Of a stretch of DNA of 64,000 nt, positions 46,560 to 55,932 are shown piece after piece (position 1 is the stretch's first letter; every line of letters begins with the position of its first letter). The notes under the pieces are model-generated. The model worked only from the letters and a program-made list of their open reading frames with translations, made no database searches and was not told the DNA's origin. The stretch is from Podospora pseudocomata (taxonomy: Eukaryota; Ascomycota; Sordariomycetes; Sordariales; Podosporaceae), in assembly GCF_035222375.1 (NCBI RefSeq), contig NW_026946366.1, forward strand, positions 62,001 to 126,000, in the 5' to 3' direction. The position numbers were made by a program, and so were the translations under genes.

Positions 46560-48585
46560 ATGGAAGCTGCTGGACTTGCCGTCGGCATTGCCACCCTATA
46601 CTCAACATGTCGAGATTGTTACAACTTTTTCACCACTGTCAACGCGGCCGACAAAGAGGTTTCGGTTCACCTTCGTGAGCTGGTCATCCAGTAGTCCATT
46701 CTGAAAGCCTGGGGCTTCCATTGGCGCATTCAGGATGGAGGCGACACTCAGCAACCAGGTCAGACCAGACAGAACCAAACCAAGCTTCACAACTACCTAT
46801 TGAAGAACCGCTTCAAAGCCGAGGGCGTCTTCAACATCCTCTCCGCCCTTGCCGACACACTGTCAAACCAAGAGGAACTTGTCAGAGGATATGAAATCCA
46901 GTTTCGGTCAACGCAAGCAATTCAGGATGGATCCCAGTTGGCCAGCAATGTCCAGTTAGCCATTCAGGACACGACAATCGAGGACATCAAGCCTGTGATC
47001 ACTGAGTTTAAGCAACGTCTCTCGAAACTCAACAAGTTTAAGTGGGCTCTGAGAGATAAGAATGACTTCAGAAAACTCATTTCCGACTTGAAATCCCACA
47101 GCGAATCCCTCTACTGCCTTTGCCCGGAAAACGCCTTTGAGTCGATGAATGTCTACTTTTACCATGGATTGTTTGGCTGTCCAGGAGTCACCGGTAGTGT
47201 TGAAGTGGACTTCAAGAATCGCAACTGAGCATGCAGAGATCGACAAGGGGTCTTCGGTGCGGCCGGACTACGAACTGCTGGCTTCAGCGGCTACATTGAA
47301 GGCATCTGTAAACGAAAACAGGGACAAGGTACGGACAGATGACGGCAAGCTCACCACTATCGGCGAGGAGGAACCCGAGATGAAGTTTTTGGGGAAGGGT
47401 CTTGCTCTGTTTGAAGGTGAAGTTGTCTATGTGGAAATGCGAGACTATCGCGGACCGCCACTAGACCTCACACCGGAACAGAAACGGAAGACCAAGCGCC
47501 GTCGGATTCTGATTCGAAACTTTTGCAACACATTTTGGGGCAACAATACAATGAAAAGTGTCTATGGGCTTAACGTTGCTGGCATGATTGATCATACGGA
47601 AGGGGACCATGAAGGCCATTGCAGCATCCTCTATAGGCTCCCGAGCATGATAGGCATTCACAATCGGCAGCGGCCAGCGGAGAATCTGAAGCTCCGTGCA
47701 CCTGTTCGACTAAAATCCCTTCTTGGGACCAGGAAAATGGATGGCATCCGGTCAATACTGGGTTCGTGTTTTGAGCTTGCCAGAAGTCTCGTGCGTGCCG
47801 TCTGCATGCTTCACTCAAGCGGGTGGCTACACAAGAACATACGTGCAGAGTCTGTCATGTTCTTTCCGAAACATGTGAGCACGCTCCAAGAGGACCGCTA
47901 TGAAATCAAAACTGAAATAAATGTTTCGAAGCCCATCCTGATGGGCTATATTTTTTCACGGCCAGACGACATCAAGCATGAAACGCGTAAACCCTCCTCT
48001 CAAAAGGATGGACTTAGAAAGGCCCCAGTGGATTCCCGTAATATACTAAAACATCACACTACATACACCTGGCGGGATACCGATGACTCCTCAAGCAAGG
48101 ATTCAGAGGAAAAGCATGGAAGGGTATTCCCCCGGCCAGCTAGTATATATGGCCGCGATATACTGAACAAGACCAAAGAACCGGAACAAACAAAAGATCT
48201 AAACATTGCTGGCTTTACACTCGACTATTATCAGCACCCGGCAAAGCACGCAGATCCGCAGCGGCGGTATCGCCATGCATATGACGTGTACTCTCTTGGT
48301 ATACTGCTTCTCAAAGTTGGGTTCTGGGAGGAGTTGAAGAACTATGAGGACTTCCGCTCTGGTTATAACAAGATTGCCGATTACGACAAAGAGGATCATT
48401 ATGAACGACGCAGGTGGATTTGTCGAGAGTACTTGAATCGTCTTAGGTGGGCATGTGGTGATTTTTATGCCGACGTTGTGCTCAGTTGTCTCATGGTGGA
48501 TAGTAGCGATGATGAAGTAGCGAAGGAGAGCAAGCGGAAGCTTTGTGCGAGACTAGTTACGGACTTGGAAAACTGGCAAGCCTAG
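46560..48585 (+). CDS. HeLo-domain pseudokinase (cell-death effector type) with an in-frame TAG
   Basis: The ATG at 46560 opens MEAAGLAVGIATLYSTCRDC, the typical HeLo (HET-S, prion-inhibition) start. An in-frame TAG lies at 46692-46694, after 44 codons, and the same frame continues SILKAWGFHWRIQDG, matching the HeLo segment with the conserved Trp-Gly. The frame then runs to an inferred short intron (GTAGTG...CATGCAG, about 47193-47235) and a kinase-like domain to 48585. There the catalytic loop reads LHKNIRAESVMFF with no catalytic Asp, and the DFG position reads MGYIFSRPD, so it is a pseudokinase. HeLo bundles kill by membrane insertion, and the layout parallels MLKL. The TAG makes it a nonsense allele unless corrected or bypassed. 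The domain identities are strong; the gene model is not. Confidence 0.7.
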
Positions 48586-49468
48586 GCAAACTTGCTGGTT
48601 TCCTGTACTTTTTGTCTATTAATAGCGTTCGGGTAAGAAGACGAGAGGTATTTACCCAGCAACATGTTTCTTCACTTACTTCGTGTAAGAGGAGAGGTTA
48701 CTCACTAGGTAGGTAGTGGGTCAGGCAGAGAGGTTGCTCTTAGGCCACCGGCCTGAGCCCATAGGTTGGCTGGTTAAGGGTATATTTGGTTTGCTTTCCT
48801 TTTCTTTGGCATCTTGCTTGTACCTCATTCTCATCACATGTTCTTCTGCGCAGGGTTTCCATCACTTCCAAAGGTATCCAATGGAACTGACCTTCAAAAA
48901 AGAACAATCATCATTCAAAGTCCATTTCAGTACCTAATGGTACATACCATACCTAGCAGTATCTCCCTCCACCTGATCACCGAAAATTCCACTTGGATCA
49001 ATATCTCATCTCATTACAATAACCTCTGTGAGGTTGTATCTTGAACACAGAGTATATTCGAGACCTACTGGCGCCAACCTGTGGGGATACGGGGGATAGT
49101 ACAGTGGTTATACCCCCCTCACCATTATAATCATCTTGTCATTCCGCACAACATCCAACCTATCTACTACCACATCACCCACCCCGCAAACCTCAACCCT
49201 CTTCTCCTGGTCCCAATGGGCAGAAGACATAATTATCACCCTACCTCACTACAACCCTCACCCCCTCCCAAGGCACATCAATTCATCATCAAGACCAAGA
49301 CAAAATTATGAAAAAGAATAAATGGTATCATCAATTCATCATCAGCCGACATTTTATAAATACATGAGTGAGACGTGCTATCTAAGCATCTGTCCCTTGT
49401 GTGTACACCTTGGGTTTTTGTTCATTATCATTTCATTTTTTTTTTGCCTGTCCCCATCCAACCATCAT
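48586..49468. other. Intergenic region
   Basis: About 880 bp, no gene. A short tRNA-like D-arm (GATAGTACAGTGGTTATACC) occurs near 49094 without an anticodon or T arm. Confidence 0.4.
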
Positions 49469-50735
49469 TTACTCGGCATCAAGAGGCGCACGAGGAGGAG
49501 TGTCGTTGACCTGGATACCACCACGTTTCTTCTCATGGCTGTCAGGCATGGGAAGAGCCCACCCACCCTCACCCTCGGGAGTGGCGAGCCAGAGTCTGAG
49601 GAGATGTCTTCTGGGAGCGGGAGGGGCAAAGTCTATTGTCCAAAGTTAGCACGGAAACAAGTCAATGTTGGAGAGCCGAAAGAAGAAACTCACCCCTGTA
49701 AGCAGTGCGAGCATGGAGCAAGTGAGCATTACTCAAGAACTGAATGTCTCCAACCTCCAAAACCATGTGCAGAGCCTCCTGCTGGCAGGTATCCTCAAGC
49801 ACCTTCAGAGCATGAAGTTGCTCCTCGCTGAGAGGAGGAATGATACCCTTGTCGGAGAATCTGGTCAAAGACTTGACATAGTAGGGATCCCACTTGCAGT
49901 AGAGACGGCCCTGGCCACCGTTCTCTATGTAAACAATAGGCTGGCGAACCCACTCCTCCTGGCCATCGCTGACCTCACCCTTGCGGTCAAAGTACCAGAT
50001 CGGCTTGGTCAGAGTCTCGGCAACATCAGGGTGCTCCTTCTGGAGAATGTTCCAGACGTTATGAACCGAGACAATGTCGCTCTCACCACCCTCCTGGGCG
50101 CGGTGTACGCACAAAAGACCGACGATATCACCATCATCAGCGTGGAAGAACTGGCGGGCGGCAGTGCGATAGATGCGGACGGTGTGGATCTGAGTCGGGT
50201 CATCACCGACATCCTTGACGTGGCCGAGGACGTGGCCGCGGCCGTTCTGAGAGACAAAGTATCCAAGATAGGTGCCGAGACCCATGTAGGCGACGGCGTT
50301 CTTCTCTGGGCCCCAAACATCGGCAGGGAAACGCTTGAAGAGGATGAAGCCCTTGCCGTTGAGGAGATCTTCCCGGAGGTCAGTCAAGACCTTGCCGAGC
50401 TTGGGAAGGACAAAGTTCTCCTTGGAGATGCCGGTGAGTGGTGTGCCGCTGGCGATGAAAGCGTCGGCGGTGGCGGACAACTCGGCAACCTCCTCATCTG
50501 TGAAGGGGTGCACCCACTTCTCAGGGTTGTTGATGAAGTCATCGCGCTTCCATACTGTGCGGCCGGTGATCTCCTTGGGGAACTCAGAGTAGGGCTTCAG
50601 GACGTCGTAGAGAGGGGGGTGCTGGCCAGATGTGCGGATGCCGTCAGGGAAGATGTGGCGGGGGGCATCGAGGTTGCTCTTGGTGACTTGAGGAAGTTGA
50701 GCCGCAGGCTCTTCTACTAGGATTCCGGGAGCCAT
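49469..50735 (-). CDS. TauD/TfdA-family Fe(II)/2-oxoglutarate dioxygenase
   Basis: Exons are 50735-49694 and 49632-49469 (intron GTGAGT...CAATAG, 61 nt), giving 401 residues. The iron triad is the HxD of FFHADDGDIVGLL and the distal His of SNAHLLHARTAY; the 2-oxoglutarate-binding Arg is in APRRHLLRLWLA, read only after splicing. The jelly-roll also shows NGKGFILFKRFP and MGLGTYLGYFVSQNGRGHVL. Such enzymes oxidise small acids or sulfonates (taurine, TfdA-type substrates) using 2-oxoglutarate and oxygen; the substrate here is unknown. There is no targeting signal, so it is probably cytosolic. The start was chosen at MAPGILVEEPAAQ because upstream residues look untranslated. Confidence 0.9.
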
Positions 50736-50865
50736 TGTGTATGGTATGTGTGTGGTGGTGGGTAAGGTAGGGAGCGGTTTGGAAGTGCTGGGTGATGACT
50801 GCCAAATGAAAGAGCTTGATCTGATAATGGAATATTTGGATCTGATCGAGAGCTCACATGTATGG

Positions 50866-50873
50866 CTTATAAG
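50866..50873 (-). promoter_or_regulatory. Candidate TATA-like element for the dioxygenase gene
   Basis: CTTATAAG lies about 130 bp upstream of the dioxygenase start codon. It is palindromic, and assignment to this gene rests on position alone. Confidence 0.3.
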
Positions 50874-51794
50874 TACATGGCGCCCTCGATAAAAGGGGGC
50901 CATCTTGTCGATTGCGTGATCATCCCGGGACTGGGCCCAGAGACTATCATCTGCAATGGGGCCGAGGTCTCATTGGAAGAGGCCATGATGCACCCACGTT
51001 TCGGCAGCCCGCTCCCGAGTGACATCGGTGCTGGGCGTTGGGATTTCGTTCAGGAAAGAGCATTGGGATGATTGCGATATCAATTTGAGGGATGGCGTGC
51101 TCGGCTTGCGATGACGTGAAGGCTTAAGCGCTACTGCCCCGCAATGCTAATGGCGCTATTCTCCCCTCGACACACCTCGATCAAAGAGGCGACGTGGTAA
51201 GCTAGTTCCCTTTTTGGAGCTCCCTCCGTATCATTCGGCTTTCGGGATCTGAGATGGTGTTCTTTGTTGGATGCTGAAGTGAAGGTCTCAAAGGAGTTGG
51301 TGGGGTAGGGGAGGTGTAAGTCTTGGGGGTTAGGGTTAAGCGTGGGTGTGTTACCTTGTCTTGCCGGCACAACATCGAGCCACATTAAGCTGACAATAGA
51401 TGGTTGTCACCGATTGGAGCTTCGTGCAGATATGCCGAGGTAGGGTGGACAAAGCTTGGGAGAGTTTTGTGGTTTGAGCCTTGTGGTACTTTGTTTGAAT
51501 AGGGGAAGGAAACACAGGATTAGGTAAAGGCAAAGGTTCAGTTTGAGGTTGAGGTCCGCATGGGTAAAGGCACTTACGTGTTGTGAAACTGGGCGTCTCA
51601 TCCATGACAGATTGATCAGCAAAATGGCTCACGAGGCTACCCCTATTTCCACTCAAACACGCCCGACTCTGACGGCAACGGTCGACCTGATAAACCGATC
51701 TTTACTATTTGTAAATATTACTAATTATCCCCCCAAGCATCATTGTGTATATCCAGTTATGTTCTTTCCTCGCATTCACTCACCCCAATATCTA
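50874..51794. other. Intergenic region
   Basis: About 900 bp between the dioxygenase promoter and the stop of the GH47 gene. No gene is seen. A telomere-type motif GGGTTAGGGTTAAG lies near 51327. Confidence 0.4.
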
Positions 51795-53768
51795 TCAATC
51801 AAACAGCCCCTTCAAATCAGGCACCAACCTCCTCAGCGGATGAGCCTCCGTATTAAAAACCCACTCATCCAGACTAATCAAGTCCGGCTCACTGAACATC
51901 AAATAAAAATACTTCAACGTCTCACCCAGCCAAAAGCTCTCCATCGAGTCCGTCTTCTCCGGATACCGTTTGCTCTCATCCTCGTTCTCAGGGTCATAAC
52001 GAGTAATATCCGACAGTGCCGCGTTGGCGAGCTCAGTCTTGGTATTCTTCTCGATAGCTTCAAACATCTTCCATGCTTTTTCAGGCAAGTCCTTTCGGCC
52101 GGTTGTGCGATAGAGAATAAATACCGACTCGATCGCTTCAGGTCGGAGAATGTATCGAGTATCCGGAAGCGACGTGAACCCCTTGGAGATGTGCTTTTCG
52201 GCGATGAGCGAGTTGAGCTCTTCAGGGGAGATGTCATCGGGTGCTTCAAGCTGCCTTTTGATCGCATCTTTCCACTTGGTCTCGGAAAACGTACACTCTG
52301 GCTTCTCGGGCGAGATTGTTAAAGGACAGGGAAGCATGGTGAATGTCTCTGGCATGATCCCCACGGGCATGTGTGAATAGGTCCAGATGCAACCATCCAT
52401 CAGTTTCTCTCCGACAGACACATGGGTTTGGTTCTCCACAAGCTTGCCACCGAGGGCGAGCATACCACCTGCGAAGCAAACGAGATGCTGGCCTTCTGGT
52501 TTGAGAGAGTAGACAGTGTCATCGCCGCTTCGGGAGACAGAGACAAGGCCAGAGACAAGGACGTTGGCGTTGTCTGGAAGCATAGGCCGGAAGACATTTC
52601 GTTTGATGACTGCCTCCATGGCCTTTTCATACATTTCGCGATATTGTGGTAGTAGACCCCCGACGAGAGCATGGGTCTTTGGGAGATATTCGTACCAAGA
52701 GTCAGCCATGGCCCCGATGGTGAAGTCATTATGTAGGTTAAATTCTGTGGTGCGGGCGTTGACAATGACAGGCCACATTCCTGGGAAACGCGTGGTGTCT
52801 TGTTGCTTATGCAGGAGCTCGGTGATGCGATGCGCAGCGTCGAACCATTTTGGGTCTTTGGTGAGGAGAGAAAGCCTGGTGAACTCCAGAGCAAATGTGC
52901 CAATCTCGGCAAGAAGGACGGACTCGTCGGCTTCCTGGGGTTTGTTTTTGGATGCATCCACAGCGTCCCATCTTGTCATCGGCATGCGGTTGGGAGTATC
53001 GAAGGCGACATAGAGCATTTCTCCAACCTCTGTTGCTTTACGTAGGAGCCGTCTATCGCCACTTAGGTCATAGGCTGCCAGAAAGCCACCCAGATATCGA
53101 ATGTTGGTCTCAAATACGTTCACTTTGTCTCCCGGGGCTTTGGAAAAGTCGATCTTGGATGCAGCTTCCACTGCTTCCTTGAACTCATCTTTCAGGTCCA
53201 TGATCCAGAGGGTGTCGAGACTGTCGACCAAGGTTGCTCCCCAGCCGCCAAAGACATCGCGCTTCCCACCGCTGATGGGCATGATCTCGTCACTCATCCA
53301 GGCGTGCTTGCGGTACGAGTTCCAACAACGCTGAAAGACCTTCTTGACGGCATCTCGGCGTTCGAGTCGAACTTGACGCTCTGCTGCGGGTTCAGTCTCG
53401 ATAAATTTTTGAACCTTTGGAAGCCACTGTGGGGAGGCCTTTGGAAACTGGCGCATGTCCTGGACAGGGTAATTGGACTTCAACTTGCTCCATTCGATCC
53501 GGTCTGCTGTGTCTTCCTCGTCGTTTTGGTCCTTGTCATTGACGTTGTCATCGGTGTTATCGTCGAAGTAGTCATTCGGGGGGACATAATTAGGATCCCC
53601 ACTATTGCCGGGCAGGAAATTGTCACCACTGCCATCGCCGTGATAGCTCTGGAAAGGGTCAATGACGTAGGAGTATTGGTATGATCTCTTGCGGATGGCG
53701 AGGAAGACGAATAGAAAGATGCCTGCAATCAAGAAGACATAGCTTCTATTCCTCGAAAAGAGCAGCAT
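51795..53768 (-). CDS. GH47 class I alpha-1,2-mannosidase (type II membrane protein)
   Basis: An open frame of 657 residues from the ATG at 53768 (MLLFSRNRSYVFLIAGIFLF), where a signal anchor begins; upstream in-frame codons look like leader. After a D/N-rich stalk (about 45-95) the GH47 (alpha/alpha)7 barrel starts. Signatures include FGGWGATLVDSLDTLWIM, ETNIRYLGGFLAAYDLSGD, LRPEAIESVFILYRTTG and the C-terminal calcium-binding FNTEAHPLRR. The enzyme trims alpha-1,2-mannose from Man9GlcNAc2-type N-glycans in the ER or Golgi. Housekeeping gene; the length fits the fungal Golgi-type members. Confidence 0.93.
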   Translation of the reverse strand: MLLFSRNRSYVFLIAGIFLFVFLAIRKRSYQYSYVIDPFQSYHGDGSGDNFLPGNSGDPNYVPPNDYFDDNTDDNVNDKDQNDEEDTADRIEWSKLKSNYPVQDMRQFPKASPQWLPKVQKFIETEPAAERQVRLERRDAVKKVFQRCWNSYRKHAWMSDEIMPISGGKRDVFGGWGATLVDSLDTLWIMDLKDEFKEAVEAASKIDFSKAPGDKVNVFETNIRYLGGFLAAYDLSGDRRLLRKATEVGEMLYVAFDTPNRMPMTRWDAVDASKNKPQEADESVLLAEIGTFALEFTRLSLLTKDPKWFDAAHRITELLHKQQDTTRFPGMWPVIVNARTTEFNLHNDFTIGAMADSWYEYLPKTHALVGGLLPQYREMYEKAMEAVIKRNVFRPMLPDNANVLVSGLVSVSRSGDDTVYSLKPEGQHLVCFAGGMLALGGKLVENQTHVSVGEKLMDGCIWTYSHMPVGIMPETFTMLPCPLTISPEKPECTFSETKWKDAIKRQLEAPDDISPEELNSLIAEKHISKGFTSLPDTRYILRPEAIESVFILYRTTGRKDLPEKAWKMFEAIEKNTKTELANAALSDITRYDPENEDESKRYPEKTDSMESFWLGETLKYFYLMFSEPDLISLDEWVFNTEAHPLRRLVPDLKGLFD

Positions 53769-54336
53769 TATGGCAGCTGTAGAGATCAACGGGCAGGATG
53801 GATACCACCCTGAATTTGGGATGGGCACCCCGTCCAGGTCGTTCCCAGCGAATCCAGGGACGACATGAATTAAGATTTTGGCGGGTGGTGGGGGCATTGG
53901 TGAACTGCCGGCTTGGCACTGTAAGATACTGTAAATACGATGCGGGCCACGTGGCAGCGCTGAGTGACAGTGACCAACATACTGTTGTGGACACGCTGTG
54001 GCAGGGCTGCTGTGCACGGATCTGTGTAATAACGTGTATTCGTAAGAAGCTGGCGGGCGACTCGCCCACCACGTCGCCCTCCCGTCACTCACTGCCCTGC
54101 ATCATCGATGAAACATCAACAACCACTCATCATGGCGTGAGTCACCGCCGACCAATGTCATCAGACAACACGTTATAAAGGCAGCGGCTCATCCCTTGCG
54201 GTCACTTTGCGGTCATCGGCGTTTTCTCCCTGCAGCTGCGACGAAAGACCAAGTGGGGATGGAATGAGCTTCATTACTTTGACGCGTCAACAATGGCATC
54301 ATTTTAACAACACCACCATACCTTGCGTCTGGCATC
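53769..54336. other. Upstream region of the GH47 gene and 3' side of the ChrA gene
   Basis: About 570 bp. The GH47 frame extends open to about 54092 without a convincing alternative start. No separate feature seen. Confidence 0.4.
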
Positions 54337-55932
54337 TCAAGCATTCACCACACCGTACCTGATCAAGCCCATCAAACCACCCAACACAATAGCGGACGGA
54401 GCATTCAACTTGAAGTACCGACCACCAACATAGCTGGTAGCTGTGATGACAACCCACCAGGGATCATCACCCAAACTGCGACCAGCCTGGAATCCTTGGT
54501 CAATATACCCCACCATGAAGATTCGATACACGGCCGTATAGATCAAGCCCACGGCGCCAGCGTTGATGCCTCTCAGCACAGATTTGACCCATCTCCTGTT
54601 CCTTGCCGCGCTCCAGAGTCCCATGGTGCCATGGACCAAGATCAAGCCTGGGCTGAAGATGGCAACCCAGGCAATCAAGGCGCCCGCAACAGAGCTGTGT
54701 CCGGCGTTGATGGCCGTCAAACTCCCGAGGAAGACAGCAATGTTGAAGTTGGGGCCCGGGAAGGCTTGGATGAGGGCGAGACCGATCAAAAAGTCGCGAG
54801 CGCTCACCCACCCTTCGGCAACAACGTATTCTCGCAGCAAAGGGATTACGACGGGTCCACCGCCAAAGATGATTGTGCCCGCAAGGTACATGTTGGAGAA
54901 GAGGCGGTAGAGGATGGGAGGGCCGGGGTCTGGAAGAACACTGCGTAGCACCATGGCCACGATGAAGCTGAGGAAGAAGGTCACGATGATGACTGTGCCA
55001 GTCTTCCATGACATGTTGAACCTCAGCTCCTGTGGCACAATGCGTGGTTCATTCTCGGCAGTCGACCCCGACGGGCGCTCATTCTTATTGGCCTCATCTT
55101 CGCTGACTGGAAGTTCTGAGCTGGGCCCGGGTTGCGATGGCCCAAGTTCATGGGAATTTCTTGTTGTTGTGGCACTGTTTTGAGGGCCAGCTTCGGGGTG
55201 CGTCGCCCTCTTTCGCTTCACCTTCCTCACCAGAGTTCCGAGTGGGCGATGGATCCAACGGTAGTCATTGACCAAGGTCGCAACACCTGACACAAACATC
55301 AAGACGGGAAAGTACCACAGGGCGTTGTACAACATGCCAGCAGCAGCAGTGACAAAGACAATTATCCTCGTCAATGGATCAGTGATGGCCTTCTGGGACA
55401 GCTCCACCGCCGCCAGCGCAATCACGCCGACAGTAGCGGAGTTGAGACCGGAGAGCAGCGCATACACGATTCGCGGCAGGTTCTCGTCAATGCTCGACAC
55501 GCCGATGGAGAGGCCAAACATGCCGATGGCCCCCGGAAGACTCCAGAGCAGGAAGCTAAACAATGCCGCCATAAACCCGCCGTGGAGCAGGTTGATGCAG
55601 TAGAGCATTTTTGTGCTGGCGGGTCCTGACAGCGATTGCGAGATGCTGAAGATCTCCTGAAAGACCTGTTCATCGACCCATTTTGACTTTTGGACGAACT
55701 TTTCGTTGAACTGCGCGCCGGACAATGATAAGCAACTGGTCCTCAGTCCTGTTTTCTCTGCGGTTTTTTCTTTTTTTCTTATACTCACAATCTTGAAGTG
55801 AACCGGTGGACCACCAAACGCAGTAACCCCGAGATGCCAATTGACCCGGAGGACCTTCCACCCGCGGCGGGCCAGCGCCCGGAGACGGCGGGGCAGTTCC
55901 CCCCTATTTTCACCGGCTCCAGTGGAGCTCAT
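54337..55932 (-). CDS. ChrA-family chromate ion transporter
   Basis: Exons are 55932-55789 and 55710-54337, giving 505 residues. The 78-nt intron (GTGAGT...GCGCAG) is in frame and stop-free, so an unspliced mRNA would add 26 residues. Two homologous halves are present. The first has GVTAFGGPPVHFKI and FSISQSLSGPASTKMLYCIN; the second has GTIIFGGGPVVIPLLREYVV and LALIQAFPGPNFNIAVFLGS. The FGGP and P-G-P motifs are family hallmarks. About ten to twelve membrane spans are expected, with a hydrophilic loop rich in S/P/N between halves (about 230-300). It probably exports chromate or sulfate-like anions at the plasma membrane. Confidence 0.92.
   Translation of the reverse strand: MSSTGAGENRGELPRRLRALARRGWKVLRVNWHLGVTAFGGPPVHFKIVSIRKKEKTAEKTGLRTSCLSLSGAQFNEKFVQKSKWVDEQVFQEIFSISQSLSGPASTKMLYCINLLHGGFMAALFSFLLWSLPGAIGMFGLSIGVSSIDENLPRIVYALLSGLNSATVGVIALAAVELSQKAITDPLTRIIVFVTAAAGMLYNALWYFPVLMFVSGVATLVNDYRWIHRPLGTLVRKVKRKRATHPEAGPQNSATTTRNSHELGPSQPGPSSELPVSEDEANKNERPSGSTAENEPRIVPQELRFNMSWKTGTVIIVTFFLSFIVAMVLRSVLPDPGPPILYRLFSNMYLAGTIIFGGGPVVIPLLREYVVAEGWVSARDFLIGLALIQAFPGPNFNIAVFLGSLTAINAGHSSVAGALIAWVAIFSPGLILVHGTMGLWSAARNRRWVKSVLRGINAGAVGLIYTAVYRIFMVGYIDQGFQAGRSLGDDPWWVVITATSYVGGRYFKLNAPSAIVLGGLMGLIRYGVVNA

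Noticed and set aside
49085-49125. tRNA-like D-arm, GATAGTACAGTGGTTATACC
   Set aside because: Only the 5' quarter resembles a tRNA; no anticodon stem, T arm or acceptor pairing follows, so no tRNA gene is called.
49665-50720. 351-codon frame opposite the dioxygenase gene
   Set aside because: Antisense shadow; the minus strand has the iron triad and a spliced family C terminus.
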